From Datisca glomerata (lineage: Eukaryota > Streptophyta > Magnoliopsida > Cucurbitales > Datiscaceae): 64,000 bases of DNA. This document shows, one piece after another, positions 35,541 through 48,649 of the stretch. The notes under the pieces were generated by a model. That model was not told where the DNA came from, ran no database searches, and saw only the letters and a program-made list of their open reading frames with translations. A program made the position numbers and the translations under genes. The first letter of the stretch is position 1. Each line of letters starts with the position of its first letter. The DNA lies in the NCBI GenBank assembly GCA_003255025.1, contig QANY01004000.1:310001-374000 (forward strand), in the 5' to 3' direction.

Positions 35541-38083
35541 ATCTCCCACTTGAACTAAGGTAGGCGTGTACAATCTTGTATCCCCATGTCCTCCAGATGA
35601 CTATCAAAGACTTTACAGCTTAAAATCTTTGTGATTGGCTCTATCAGGTTGTTAAACGTCGATATGTGTGTTACTACATGTCCACGCTAAACAATCTCTC
35701 TAATAAAGTGATATACTCAACACTGTTATCGCAATAAAGTGTCATGAGCTTGTTAGCTTCTGGAATAACTTCCAGAGTCTTCAAGAACTTTCTAAGCCAT
35801 ACAAGCTCCTTTGCATCTTCACAAGCTGCCATATACTCAACTTTCATGGTAGAATTAGCAATGCAAGATTACTTGATACTTCTCCACACAACTGCTCCAC
35901 CGTTAAGGATGAACACTGATCCTGAAGTAGACATCCTAGAATTCTTGTCTGCTTAGAAATCAAATTAGTATACCCCGTCATATTCAGGTCAGTACCAAAA
36001 TATACAAGCATGTAGTTCCTTGTTCTCCAAAGATACTTAAGGATACGCTTGACGGCATTCCAATGCTTGAGTTCAAGATTAGATTGGAAGCGAGTCACAA
36101 CGCCTACCGCGTAACACATGTCTGGCCTAGTACAAAGCATCGCATACATGAGACTTCCTACGACTGAAGGATATGGAATATTTCTCATGTCTTCCTCTTC
36201 TTGAGTAGTCTTGGGAGACTACTCCTTGGAGAGGCTGACTCCATACCTGAAAGGAAGATATCCCTTCTTAGAGTTTAACTTACTAAAATGATCCATCACT
36301 TTATCAATATAAGATGCTTGAGACAATGCCAATTGTTTATTCTTCCGATCCCAAAAGATATCCCTTCTTGGAGTCTTACATACTAAAACGATCCATCATT
36401 TTATCAATATAATATGCTTGAGACAATGCCAATTGTTTGTTCTTCTGATCCCAAAAGATCTGAATACCTAGGACAAATGATGCTTCTCCAAGATCCTTCA
36501 TATCAAATTGCTTTGCAAGCCAAATCTTGATATCAAACAATTTCCCTACATCATTCTCAATGAGCAGAATATCGTCTACGTACGAAACCAGAAAAATCAC
36601 CTTCCCTTCGTGTATTAGCTTATACACACATGGTTCGCCCACTAACTGTTCAAAACTAAAGTTCTTGACAGTTCCATCGAATATGATATTCCACGATCGA
36701 GATGCTTGTTCAAGTCCATAAATGGACTTCAAAAGTTCACAAACCTTGCCCTTTTGGCCTTTCTCCATGAACCCATCTAGTTGAGCCATATAAATGCACT
36801 CTTCAAGCTTGTCATTCAGAAATGCAGTCTTGACGTCCATCTGCCAGATTTTATAATCAAGGGTAGTAGCAATGGACATGATGATTCAGATGGACTTACG
36901 CATGGTCACTAGCGAGAAGGTATCCTCGTAGTCAATACCTTCTTTTTGAGTGTAGCCTTTGGCTACTAGCCTAACTTTGAGTGTCTCTACATTCCCATCT
37001 AAACCTCTTTTTTCTTCTAAATTCATTAACACGCTGCAGGTTTTACCCATTCAGGAGGATCTATAAGTTTCTAGACTCCGTAAGAGTACATCAATTGTAT
37101 CTCAATGTTCATGGCTTCTTGTCATAGATTTGCTTCAGGATCAGCCATGGCCTGTGAGTAGGAGGCATGTTCATCATGATCCTTATCTAAGACTACTGTT
37201 AAGGGATCTCCATAAGACATGTACTTGTCATGCTGTCCAACAACCCTCACATTACGTCGAGGTTCCATAGGCTCTGGCTCATGTTATGGTTCTTTAATTA
37301 TTGAATCAAAACACTTCCTGAATGGGGAGTCGGTGTCCTTCGACTTAATAATTTCTTTAGCATAAGAGTGTTTCTCGGCTTCACACTTCTTATGTAGTCC
37401 TCTTCAAGATAATGCACATTCGTGTTCGTGAATGTTTTCATGTTAGTTGGACTATAAAAGATGTATCCCTTCGTTCCTTTGGGATATCCTACAAACAAGC
37501 ATAATTTTGATTGACTAGCCAACTTGCATGTCTTTGATTTTAGAACATGTGTTGGGCATTCCCATATTCTATGATGGTTTATGGATGACTTTCATCCATT
37601 CCATCTTTCATATGGTAGACTAGGCACCGTCTTTGATGGAACTTGGTTCAGAATGTATGCTTATGTTTCCAAGGCATATCCCTAGAACGAATCTAGAGGG
37701 GATGAGTAACTCATCATGGACCTAACCATATCCAACAGAGTTTGATTCGCTCTCTCTGACACACCATTCTGTTCTAGAGTGTCAGGTGCTGTAAGCTGAG
37801 AAAGAATACCTTCTTCCTTAATAAAGTATTCAAACTTTCCTAGCAAGTACTCTCCACCACGATCAGATCGTAGTGTTTTGATTTATTTCTCTAATTTCTT
37901 TTCGACCATAGCCTTGTACTCTTTGAAATTTTCAAAGGTTTCAGACTTATGATGTATTAGATAAATATATCCAAAATATGATTAGTCATCAGTGAAAGTT
38001 ATGAAGTATCCATAACCTCCTCTTGCTTGGATATTCAATGGTCCACATACATCACTATGTATGAGTTCGAGGCATTGAGTGAC
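35541..38083 (-). pseudogene. Copia A pol: integrase, RT, RNase H remnants
   Basis: On the minus strand from 38083: the start of the integrase core (ALNSYIVMYVD, with the following ITFTDD-like part decayed), then the integrase C-terminus at 37298-37522 (LCLFVGYPKGTKGYIFYSPT). A good RT block spans 36376-36879, with WQMDVKTAFLNDKLEECIYM, YGLEQASRSWN, the catalytic YVDD (36571-36582) and FDMKDLGEASFVLGIQIF. The start of RNase H is at 35844-36188 (VGSLMYAMLCTRPDMCYAVG). Stops and frameshifts separate these blocks; about 36280-36380 contains a short duplicated segment (gatatcccttctt). Confidence 0.85.
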
Positions 38084-39367
38084 TATTACGATTCTTCCAT
38101 AATGCAAGTGTACACTATCGTCGTCAAGTAATAAATTTCTATAAAAATAAAATATTGTCCACTAGATTGATTCATATTAAATATTGAATTTAACTAAATC
38201 TTTATTCTAATTGAGAATGATGAAAAATTAGGAGTTTAAATTAAACTAAAATTCTAATTAAACTAAAACGATAAAGATTTGATAAAGATAAATAATTCAA
38301 ATTTGTATAGATAAAAGATCTAGGGATTCTAATTTTACCGAACCAAATATGCTCAAAATTCTAAAACTCAATCAATCAATGTTTATCAAATTATTGACAG
38401 CTAATTTCTCTAAAGTAATTATCAATCTTTCTCAAGTATCGATAAGCATGAATAAAAAATACTAATCCACATTTGTGTCAAGATTAAATAAATTGAAACT
38501 CATTAAGCACAAGAAATTATAATTACTACACTAGATCCATAATTATCTCTAACTTATAAAATTATAATGGTGTTATAAACAAAGATCAAATTTAATCATC
38601 ACTTCTCAGTCTCATAATTAAATCTAAAATCATGCAATAGTTGGTTAGATGATCACATGCATTAAGAATAGATTATAACACTAAATGATACTGAATAAAC
38701 ATCGATTGAATTGAAAATCAGAGTTTATGAACAATCATGGTTTGACTATGTCGTATCCCTAGATAAGAAATTTAGAACATACTAGAATAGGAAAATATCC
38801 TACTAATATTCATGAACATAGAGGAAACGAGAAGAAAAAACTAGATTTGCGGATGAATTGAAGTTAAGATCTGTCTCCCGATTGGATCCATCTTCGTTTC
38901 TTCTCCAAAAGCTTTCTCCTCTGCCTCCCACGTCCCCAAAAGTTCTCCAAGAATCCTTAGATATTATATTTATACATTAGGATTTGTCAAGGATTGGATT
39001 GGAGTGAAAAAATCACAAAAAAAATCTAAAATCGTGCCAGCGTCGTGACGCTGGCCAATCTGTCACGCGCTAGCGTCATGACGCTGGGAAGCCAGCGTCG
39101 TGGCTCTGGCTTACTGCTTCATGTGGTTGCTGCCAGCGTCACGGCGGTGGAAACCAACGCCGCGACGCTGACCATTCTGCCCAGATCCGTCTTTTTCTCA
39201 TTTTATCTGCATTTTTCTTTCCAAATCTTTCAAAATTAACCCAAATGTATTTGAATATCTATCCTACAAGATAAAAACAAAAACAAACATTAATCAAAAG
39301 ATAAAACTCAAAGAACCATTAAAATTAAAGCTAAGATTATCTAAATATGAGTGTGAAATACTGATCA
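38084..39367 (-). repeat. LTR of gypsy B
   Basis: 1284 bp, the longest LTR of the family here. It ends ATTACGATT-like against copia DNA at 38084 (mutated CA) and starts TGATCAGTATTTCAC at 39367, next to the purine tract 39368-39390. Reversed TATA at 38967-38974. The expanded palindromic GC block is at 39036-39180. Confidence 0.88.
39036..39180 (-). repeat. Expanded palindromic GC block in LTR B
   Basis: It includes the near-perfect inverted repeat gccagcgtcgtgacgctggc (39036-39055) and at least four further cagcgtc/gacgctgg variants. A 64-residue open frame across it is an artefact of the repeat. Confidence 0.75.
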
Positions 39368-41104
39368 AATACTCCCAAACTTAACTTTTTGCTAGTCCTC
39401 GAGCAAAACTAAAATAAAAAATCAAACAAGAAAATATTAAACACTAATTAAGTAAAACTACGGATCAAATGATGAAATGTTTTGACAAACTAAACATAAC
39501 TTAGAGATTTCAAAATAGCGATAGCCCAAGAAAAAATTATGAATTGTGATCATGTAGAGTTTCAACACAACTACCAACTTACGTTACACCTTGAAATATC
39601 TCGAGTACGTGTGTGTTACCTTAATCATTCAACTTCTTTATCTCAAATGAGTTTATGCAACCAAGTCTCGTAAAAGCGGATCCATTAATCTATAAATAGA
39701 TTAGAACTCCATAGGCCAATTTTTCATGTCACTTTCCACTAGTGTATGCAAACCATAACACTTTGGATCATTAGGACTTTCTTAGGCTCGTAATCTTTGG
39801 CTAGGGTTTAGGGTAGGATAACTGATATGATTTCTGCTCAATCTTTACCCATAGTCACACATGCATTCTAGGAATCAACGAGCTTAACTCAACTTATCTT
39901 GTAATATCCCCAAACTTGTCATTCCATCTCTTGAATTATGAACCACGCTCAACCATTACTTTTCCTTAACGAGTTTTCAGCTAATAGCTCCTAAACCAGT
40001 TGGTCTTAGGGTATTAGGTTTTAAGACACCCATTTGAGCTTAGTCACTCAAGTCCTAGAGGCTACGAAATCAAACTTATTCACAATTTTTTTATATAGAA
40101 ACTCCTCCCATCCATCTAGATTGTCATAGCTCCAAGTATTTTTCCAAAACATCCAAATACTATGAGTAAAAAGGGTTACTAGGGAATATTTATTATAAGA
40201 TTGTGAAATGTCATGGGTGATAAAAAAGACTATTTATTGCCTAGAGCAACAATCAAATTAGTTCTAGAGTTCTTGTGAGATCATAATGATATCTTAAGCG
40301 ACATAAAACTTCTCTAAGCAAAAAGATAATCAAACGCTCAAAACTAGGTGCTCAATATGTCAGGATTCTCAAGTGAAATGAAAATCAATAATTGGTTCAA
40401 ACACACATTGATATACAAACAGAGAGTAAAAAAATGAAATTTTAATTAAAGCCACCACCTCATACTAAAAACTTTAATTCACCTCAATGAAAAGAAAATA
40501 TATAAAAGGAGTGAGTAGAGAGGACCTCCCTGAATAATGATGAGCTATCATCCTCGTTCTTCTCTGCATAGTTCATGTTATCTCCAACTGAGGGGAAAGT
40601 GGTGCATGAGCCAAATTCGTCCATAGTTTTTTAAATATAAAAACCCAAAGAAAAATAAAACAAAATAAACAAAGGAAAATAATTAAAAAAAACTAAAAAA
40701 ATGAAAAAAAATTAAAAATAACAGAAATAAAAATGGGTTGCCTCCCGATAACGCTTGCTTTAATATCTTTAGACAGACATAATGATCATCCACGCTTCAC
40801 CCGTTGTCCACTAAATTTAGAATTTCCTTTGTGTCAGAAATTGACCAGCCTAAGACCATTTGTTCCTCTCTCAACACCCTCAGCAGCTTGTCTTCTTGTT
40901 CACCATTTAATGAAGCATAGATAATAACTGGTAGAGTGGATTATTCTCCTGTAAAGGTGTATCGTAGGTTTAACACCGTTGGGTTTTCAATAAATGGTAG
41001 GTGTCTAGGTTTACCTTCTCCAAATTCTGCACTATCCTCCCGCAACTAACTATTCATATGATTTGAGAGTTTGATCGCTTTGAAGACATTAAAAATTACC
41101 TGAT
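39368..41104 (-). pseudogene. Gypsy B partial interior
   Basis: It contains the 3' spacer, the deletion seam (about 40736-40850) and the last part of the protease-side region up to about 41104. There it is cut and joined to a piece of LTR. The 63-residue plus-strand frame at 40733-40924 is a shadow of this. Confidence 0.7.
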
Positions 41105-41372
41105 CATCTATTTATACACTAGGGTTCAATGAAGATAAAATAGGAGAAAAAAATGCGAAAAATGTTATCGTGCCAGTGTCGTGACGTTGAAAGCTAGCGT
41201 CGCGGAGCTGGCTTACTGCCTAGCTACCTAGTGCTGGGGTGCTGGCAGCTGCTTGCAAGTCCATCATTTTCTCAATTTCTTCACATTTTTTCCTTCCAAG
41301 TTTTTTAAAATCAACCCAAATGCACAAGAATATTTTACCTGCAAAAAAAAATAAACAAAAATAAATCAAATA
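41105..41372 (-). repeat. Truncated central LTR fragment
   Basis: This matches only the middle of the family LTR, from the TATA box (41109-41116) through the GC block (41165-41260) to the T-rich start of U3. Both LTR ends are missing. Confidence 0.75.
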
Positions 41373-42179
41373 ATCTACCCAGATTGTCATAGCTCTAAGT
41401 ATTTTCCAAGAACATCCAAATACTATGAGTAAAAAGGGTTATTGGGGAGAACTTTTTATAAGATTGTGGAATTTTCATGGGTGATAAAAAATGGCTAATT
41501 AGGCTCAACGGGGATCACTAGGAAAATAATTATGTACATGTTGACTTGAAAAACTCAAACAGTCTAAAGATGACCTAAATTAAACCCTAAGTAAGTGTAG
41601 CCTAGAATTTCACCTCGAACAACAATCACATTGGTTCTAGATTCTTATAAGATCATAATATTTTCTTAAGTCACATAAACATTCTCTAAGCAAAAAGATA
41701 ATCAAACGCTCAAGGTTAGGTGCTCAATATGTCAGGATTTTCTAGTGAAATGCAAATCAATAATTGGTTCAAACACACACCGATACACAAATTCATCATT
41801 TTTCCAAAGCTATCAATAATTCAAAACTAATCTCATCATAAATTTTACTGCTGTCTACAACAGAATCCAAAAAATAAAATTTTAATTAAAGCCACCACCC
41901 GCAGACTAAAAACTTTCATTGACCTCAATGAAAAGAAAATATGTAAAATTAGTAAGTAGAAAGGACTTCCCTGAATAATGATGAGCTATCATCCTCGTCA
42001 TTTTTTGCACTGTTCATGTTATCTCCAATTGAGGGGAAAGTGGTGCATGAGCCAAATTCGTCCATAGTTTTTTTAATAATTAAAAAAACAAAAAAATGAA
42101 ATAACAGAAACAAAATCGGGTTGCCTCCCGGCAACGCTTGCTTTAATGTCTTGAGTCAAACATAATGATCATCTAGGCT
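41373..42179 (-). other. 3' spacer of gypsy C
   Basis: Non-coding spacer matching 4110-4890 of copy A in reverse complement. The seam is at about 42114-42230. The 61-residue frame at 41949-42134 lies in this conserved spacer and has no recognised function. Confidence 0.65.
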
Positions 42180-44464
42180 TCACTCGTTATCCACTGACTT
42201 TAGAATTCTCTTTATGTCAGAAATCGACAAGCCTAAGACCGTTCGTTGCTCTCTCAACACCCTCAGTTGCTTGTCTTCTTGTTTACCATTTAAAAAAGCA
42301 GAGATAATGACAGGTAGAGTGAATGCTTCTTCCATAAAGGTGTACCGAAGGTGGAGGTCTAACACCGATGGTTTTTCAATAAATGGTAGGTATCTAGGTA
42401 TACCTTCTCCAAGTTTTGAGCTATCCACCCACAAACAACTATTCATATAATTTGGGTGTTTGATTGCTTTGAAGACATTGAAAATTACCTGATCATGTTG
42501 CACTCTCAGAATAAGTTCACCTTTTTGTACATCAATGAGATTTCTTCCCGTAGCTAAAAATGGTGTACCAAGAATAATTGAATTTTTTTAGTTTTTCTCC
42601 ATGTTAAGAACAATAAAATCAGTTGGAAAGATAAATTTATCCACCTTTACCAAAACATCCTCAATAATCGCCAATAGATATCTAATAGACCGATCAACTA
42701 ACTGTAAAGATATTGTCGTGGGCTTAGCTTCTCCAAGACCTAGCTTCTTGTAAACTGAATATGGCATCCAATCATACCAGCCCCAATATCATATAAAACC
42801 TTTTCAAAATATGAATTCCCTAGGGTCGTTTAACTTCAGAGGCAATTTATTCTATAGGATAGCACTACACTCTTCAGTAAATGTAACTATCTGATATTCC
42901 TCCAGCTTTCTCTTGTTTAAGAGAATATCATTCATGAATTTGACATAGCTCATCATTAGTTCCAAAACATCAACAAAAGGGATATTTATATGTAGTTTAC
43001 TAAACACATCAAGAAACTTAAAAAATTGCTTGTTCAATTTCTATTTTGGAAGCGCTGAAGGTATGGAATAGGTGGAACATATGGTAGAGGATTATCAAGA
43101 AAAAGCTTTGACTTAGGCTTGCCTTCCTTCTTTTTTGAGCTCTTGGCAAGATCATCACCCATTGTCTCAGCTTCTGCTTTAATTGGCTGAGAATTTTCAA
43201 CAGTGACTTTTTGAGGTTCTGCTAACTCCTTGCCACTGTGAAGAGTAATGACATTTATTTGTTCTTTTGGATTCCTCTCACTTTTGGTTGACAATTGGCC
43301 AATTTGAAGCTCCAAAGTCCGAATAGATGCAGCTTGACTTTGAATACTTATTTCTTGCCTATGAAGAGTAGCATCTGTTCTTGCCATAAATTGAGTAGTA
43401 TTGACTGTGAGCTGGGTAGAGCACATTCTAAAGAAAATTTAGGCTATTGAGGCTGAAATTGAGGTGGAGTAGTAACTGATGTATTTTTCATTTTTTATCT
43501 ATTCTTCCAAGAGAAATTTGGGTGATTCGCCACCCTTGGTTATAAGTGCTGGATAATGGGTTATTCAGGCTACTATAGTTCTGGACAAAATTAAAATGTT
43601 CTAACTTAGAAGGAGCAAAAGGATTACTGGCTTGACATTCAATACTAATATGAGGTCCATTGCACAAATCACAAACTTTCCGTGAAGCATGAATAACACT
43701 AACATTACCGGTGAAAGAGTTGAATTGCTTAGACAATGTAGCTACTTGAGAAGTAAGAGCGGTAAGAGCATCGACTTCATGAATATTTCTCGATACGTTG
43801 CGCTCAATTGGCCATCGATAGGCATTAACAACCATTTCTTCAAGCAAAGCATAAGCCTCCTCATGTGTTATGCCCATTAAAACTCCTCTTGTTGCTGCAT
43901 CCACTAGTGTCCTCGTTGAATTTCTAAACTATTGAAGAAAGTTTGGACTTGTAGCCATCCAGGGAGTCCATGATGTGGGTATCATCTTAACATCTCTTTA
44001 AACCTCTCCCAAGCTTCATAAAGAGACTCAATATCATATTGGACAAAAGTAGTGATCTCGTTCCTCATCTTGGCTGTTTTAGCTTGTGGAAAGTCCATTC
44101 CATGTGGTGATTGATCCAGCGTGTAAAGAGTTCAGCAAACTCTTAGCCTTATCTCGAAGTGAAAATGAGAATATTCTCAGCCGAATTGCATTAGTTGAGA
44201 CATCGTTGTGCATGAATGTCTCATAAATTTTGAGGAAAGTGGCATAACATAATCCCGAATTGCACGGTTATTTTGGTTGTTCACAGTTTCATGATTTTCT
44301 CTAGTATCTTTCATGGTTTCTTGAGGTTTTTTAAAAGATTCTCTCCTCACTTTTCTATTACAACGACAAGTTCGCTCAATTTCCAAATTTAGAGGGTCAA
44401 ATTTTCTCTTCCAAATTTTCTCATACACCTTAGAGAACACCTGAAAATTAAAAATAGTAAACAA
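42180..44464 (-). pseudogene. Gypsy C gag-protease remnant
   Basis: The best-preserved coding copy of the family, still broken into frames. Minus-strand order: gag N-terminus 44464-44177 (VFSKVYEKIWKRKF); gag C-terminus 43904-43488 with THEEAYALLEEM, HEVDALTALTSQVATLSKQF and zinc knuckle CDLCNGPHISIEC; linker 43426-43034 (LELQIGQLSTKSERNPKEQI); protease N-flank 43037-42852 (ending TEECSAIL). A frameshifted active-site region follows near 42850-42720, then 42503-42180 (DQVIFNVFKAIKHPNYMNS to LSISDIKRILKSVDNE). That last frame runs into the deletion seam where RT should begin. Confidence 0.85.
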
Positions 44465-44530
44465 CCGTAAAAAAAATTAAGGCTAAAAGTAAAATTAAGG
44501 ATACGCATCTTCAATATTAATAAACAAAAT

Positions 44531-44551
44531 CAATCCCCAACAACGGCGCCA
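44531..44551 (-). other. Primer-binding site of gypsy C
   Basis: Minus-strand tggcgccgttgttggggatt lies six bases from the LTR, a closer match to the tRNA-Asp 3' end than in copy A. Confidence 0.8.
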
Positions 44552-44557
44552 AAAACT

Positions 44558-45780
44558 TGTTATGATTTTTTTATAGTGCAAGTGTACACTATCGTCGTCA
44601 AGTAATAAATTTTTATAAAAGTTGAATATCGTCCACATGATTGATTGATATTAGTTATTGAAATTAACTGGACCTTAATTATAATTGAGAATGATGAAAA
44701 ATTAGGAGTTTTGAACAAAAATTCTAATTAAACTAAAACGATAAAGATTTTATAAAGAAAAATAATTCAAGTTTGAATAGATAAAAGATCTAGGGGTTCT
44801 GATTTCACATTACCAAACATGCTCAAAATTTTAAAACTCAATCAATCAATGTTTATCAAATTATTAACAGCGAATTTCACTAAAGTAATTATCAATCTTT
44901 CTCAAGCATCGATAACAACGAATCAAAAATACTAATCTCATATCTATGTCAAGATTCAACAAGTTGAAGCTCATTAAGCACAGTAAATTATAATTACTAC
45001 ACTAAATTCATAATTATCTCTAACTTATGAAATTATAATGGTGTTATAAACAAAGATATAAACAAAGATAAAATGTAATCATTACTTCTCAGTCTCAGAA
45101 TTAAATCCAAAATCATGCAATAGTTGACCAAATGATCACAAGCATTAAGAATATATTATAACACTCAATAATACTGAATAAACATCGATTGAATTAAAAA
45201 TCAAAATATGTGAACAATCATGGTTTGGCTACGTTGTAGCCCTAGATAAAAAATTTAGAGCATACTAGAATGAGAAAACATCCTAAGAATATTCATGAAT
45301 GTTGAAGAAAAGAGAAGAAAAAATTAGATTTAAAGATGAATTGAAGTTAAGATCCGTCTCCCGATTGGATCCGTCTTTATTTTCTCTCCCACGAGCTTTC
45401 TCCTCTGCCTCTCACATCCAAAGAGTCCTCGAAAGACCTAAAATATTCTATTTATACACTAGGGTTCGATAGGGATAAAATAGGAGAAAAAACGTGAAAC
45501 ATGTTATCGCGCCAGCGTCGCGGGGTTGGTTTACTGCCGAACTACACAACGTCGGGGAGCTGGCAGCTGCTTGCATCTAACGTCGCGACGCTGATCCTTC
45601 TGCCTAGGTCCATCCTTATCTCGATTTATTCACATTTTTTCTTCCAAGTCTTTTAAAATAAACTCAAATGCACAAGAATATTTTACCTACAAAAATAAAA
45701 ATAAATTAACAAAACTCTAAAAGAATCAACAAAATTAAAGTTAAGATAAACTAAAATATGAGTGTGAAACACACTCATCA
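44558..45780 (-). repeat. 5' LTR of gypsy C
   Basis: 1223 bp on the minus strand, starting TGATGAGTGTGTTTC at 45780 and ending ATCATAACA at 44558. Reversed TATA at 45449-45456; GC block at 45505-45605. Confidence 0.9.
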
Positions 45781-46855
45781 CTAGGATTAATAAACATCAC
45801 GTAAAATCATAAAACTGTTATCGAATGATAATTTAATAATTCTAACATATACGATTGATACTAGTGCTCCATTTCCCCCATAGAAGTTGAACTCGACCTC
45901 GTCAAGCCTTCTAAGTTCTTTGAACCCCTACAGGGAACAACAAATATGGTTACTGATTGTAGAGTCTATGATCCATGAAAAAGTAGAGTCAGCCACATAA
46001 CAGGTCCCAATAACAAGTACTATACCTTTAGATCTCAACTCCTTGAGATCGTCTTGGCAATTGCTTTTCCAATGGCCAGCGGCTCCACAATGATGACACT
46101 TGTTTTTTGACTTGCCACTTTTACAGTGCCCTTAACTTTCACAGCTTTTGAGTTCTGCTTCTTAGCCTTCTTCAGACCTTTCCTGTGTTTCTTTTTTGCA
46201 CCATAGGTGGAAGGCTTGCTTTCAGTAAAGTTTTCCTCCCTAGTCTTTTTCTTGCCCTTCAAAGATAGGGTCTTAGCAGCTTGCAGTTCATTCATCAGTT
46301 CAGGAAATGAGTACCTCAACTTATTCATCGAATAATTAAATTTGAAGTTTTCAAAAATGTCAGGCAGAGTCTCAAGGATCATATTAACTTATGTCTTGCC
46401 ATCTACCTCAGCACCCATGATCTCCATCTCATTCAGATAACTAATGATCAGCATTGTATGTTCTCTGACAGGAGTTTCAGGTTTCATCCTGAAGTTCATG
46501 AAGTTTCACACAACTACCTGTTTGGCTTGACGACCATGATCTCCGAACATTTCAGTGTTGTTTAACATCATATCAATAACAATTTCGATGTTCTGATGCT
46601 GTTGTTGCAACACATTACTAACAGAAGCCAAGATGTGACACCTGACGATCTCATCAGAACGTAGCCAAGAAGCATAAACATCCTTTTCCTCTTGATTAGA
46701 TTCAGCAATAGGCATAATGGAATAAGGGGTGGTGAACACGAACTTGTGAGTTTCTATTGTCAGCACGATATGAAAAAATTACGTTTCTAATCCACGTAAT
46801 TTTCACCAGTAAGTTTGTTCGCGTTTAAGATAGTTGAGAGTGAAAATAACGACAT
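45781..46855 (-). pseudogene. Copia A gag and protease remnant
   Basis: Minus strand, probable start codon near 46855. The gag N-terminus (LFSLSTILNANKLTGENYVD) is followed after frame changes by the gag core at 46766-46506 (DEIVRCHILASVSNVLQQQH) and 46382-46035 (MILETLPDIFENFKFNYSMN). A textbook zinc knuckle CHHCGAAGHWKSNC lies at 46057-46098, in a different frame from the preceding block. A protease motif WIIDSTISNHIC (45929-45976) shows DST instead of DSG. The region ends where gypsy B/C begins. Confidence 0.85.
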
Positions 46856-48009
46856 GATTACTGAAAAGAATAAATAAAGCATTGTAAATAAATACTCAAT
46901 CATTTAGGAAAGTATGATGCATGATGCAAATACTTAAATATTTCAAAATCTGATAAAATAAATTTCTTCCATGATGTTACGATCAACAATGGTAGCTTGT
47001 TTCATCTAAAAACAATTTCTAAGCTATCTCCTACTGCATCGAGACTCCTCTCGTTTGGTTAATGCTTCTCAATATGTCACTATATCTAGATCAACGAATC
47101 ACCAATGGTTTTGGTCATCTTAGCCCCATTGACTAGCTCCCATGAAAGATTTCAATATGCTTTGGTCTAAATGTTCAACCAACGCATCGGTTTTAAAGGT
47201 TGTCATGAACTAACAATCCATCTAGGAACGGTCCTGCCTCATCACTTTCTTTACAAGATTTAGCTTCTTAAGCAACACGATTCCCAAGTTTCTCCCACTA
47301 AAACGAGGATAACTAAGGCAGCTCTAAACCATTACTCATGCCACGATCAAGTTTACGTTGAGGATCTTGGGAACGTTTCAATGTAAACGGCTCTCCCACT
47401 TAGTTTTGGAAAAATGAATTTTTCTTTGCTTTTTCAAAAAAATGTAACTTTTTATAAATTTGTAAAAACAAGTTTTGAAATTATAAAATTTTATAAAATT
47501 TAAATCACAATTTCAAACTTATAACTTTTATTAAATTTGCATTATATCTAAATTATAACTCATTATAAATTTGAACTATAATGATGTATGTACATGATAC
47601 ATGGCATTTTAATATTGGCATATCCTTATTTTTATATGACATGTTATATGATGATATGAGCTTAATAATAAATCAACCATTCAAAATTAACCTCTTTTTG
47701 GCCCATTTCTAATTACACCCCATAAAAAGAATAATAAATAAATTATAATAATTAAATACTAATCTTCATGGCATCTGTAGTCTTCTCCTTCTCCTTCAGA
47801 AAGTCTCACCAATTTGTAACTCTTTACAAAGTTCAGTCCCATTTTCCAAATTCAAATTACAATTCAAAATTTAATTATTCAACAATTTTTACTTCGATAA
47901 ATAAATTACCAAGTAAATTAATCAATTGATTTAAATTTAAAAGCAATTTATAAAATAATTTATAATTAATTAGTGTTGAAAAATTACCGAATTAAATAAA
48001 ATAATTTTT

Positions 48010-48245
48010 AGGGACTGGATTGGGCAAAACCCTAAGACTTTCTAAATCCAAAAGTTTCTAAAATCTCAAGGTTTCCTAAACCCTAAAGTTACCAAAACCT
48101 CAGTGTTTTCGAAACTCTAAAGTTTTAAAAAACTCAAGATTTCCTAAACCCTAAAGTTTTCAAAAACTCAAGGTTTCCTAAACTCTAAAGTTTCCAAAAC
48201 CTTAAGGTTTCCTAATTCATATGGTTTCCTAAACTAAATTAGGAA
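48010..48245 (-). repeat. Degenerate tandem array with TTTAGGG-like cores
   Basis: About six imperfect units of 34-36 bp of the type ctcaaggtttcctaaacc followed by ctaaagttt.caaaa. The core aaaccctaaa resembles the plant telomere repeat, but units are too long and variable to be telomeric. Confidence 0.65.
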
Positions 48246-48249
48246 ACCT

Positions 48250-48400
48250 ATCGTGGCGAGCGGCAAAGGCAAATGGCAGCGTGGGGCAGCAGGAGACGGT
48301 GCGGCACAGCGACAAGCGATGGTAGCGGTGGCGGTGAACGACGGCGATGACGGTGAGTCGCGACGAGGAACAGTGACTTTTCTTGCAACGGCGGATTTAC
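48250..48400. other. GC-rich island in copia A leader
   Basis: A stretch rich in ggcggtg, gcgacg and gacggcg words, clearly unlike the surrounding AT-rich sequence. Short open frames exist but no protein is recognised. It could be a fragment of host coding DNA carried by the element. Confidence 0.5.
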
Positions 48401-48628
48401 ATGGAGTTTAAAGATACAACTTTTGTAAAAATTAAATTACATCAAATCCTATGCCTCAATTTTAGCGTACATCAATTCTGAAATTGAAAATAACACCTAG
48501 AGCCAATTGATCACGATCCATTCATAAAATACATTCAAACATGCTTTGAATTTACCATACAAAAAATATATACCAATATCACAACATCCATGATACATAC
48601 GTCTAATTACTAAATATGCACATCAAGA

Positions 48629-48647
48629 ACTCAAGGTTCTGATACCA
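48629..48647 (-). other. Primer-binding site of copia A
   Basis: Minus-strand tggtatcagaaccttgag begins two bases after the 5' LTR end and matches the usual initiator tRNA-Met primer site. Confidence 0.85.
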
Positions 48648-48649
48648 AT

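Larger units (their letters stand above)
38084..45780 (-). mobile_element. Gypsy B/C composite nested in copia A
   Basis: Minus-strand relative of gypsy A arranged LTR (38084-39367), partial interior B (39368-41104), LTR fragment (41105-41372), interior C with gag-protease (41373-44557), LTR (44558-45780). Two interiors around a truncated central LTR suggest recombination between tandem or neighbouring copies followed by deletion. Outer flanks gtgac and ctagg do not match, consistent with the copia sequence lost at this site. Both interiors lack RT, RNase H and integrase, with the same seam as copy A. Confidence 0.85.
46856..48628 (-). other. Long untranslated leader of copia A
   Basis: About 1.77 kb between primer site and gag with no coding signal. 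It includes a tandem array at about 48010-48245 and a GC-rich island at 48250-48400 (separate entries). Such a long leader is unusual for copia and may hide captured or inserted DNA. Confidence 0.55.

Noticed and set aside
39045..39239. 64-residue frame in the LTR GC block
   Set aside because: Created by the repeated cagcgtc/gacgctgg units; absent from other LTR copies.
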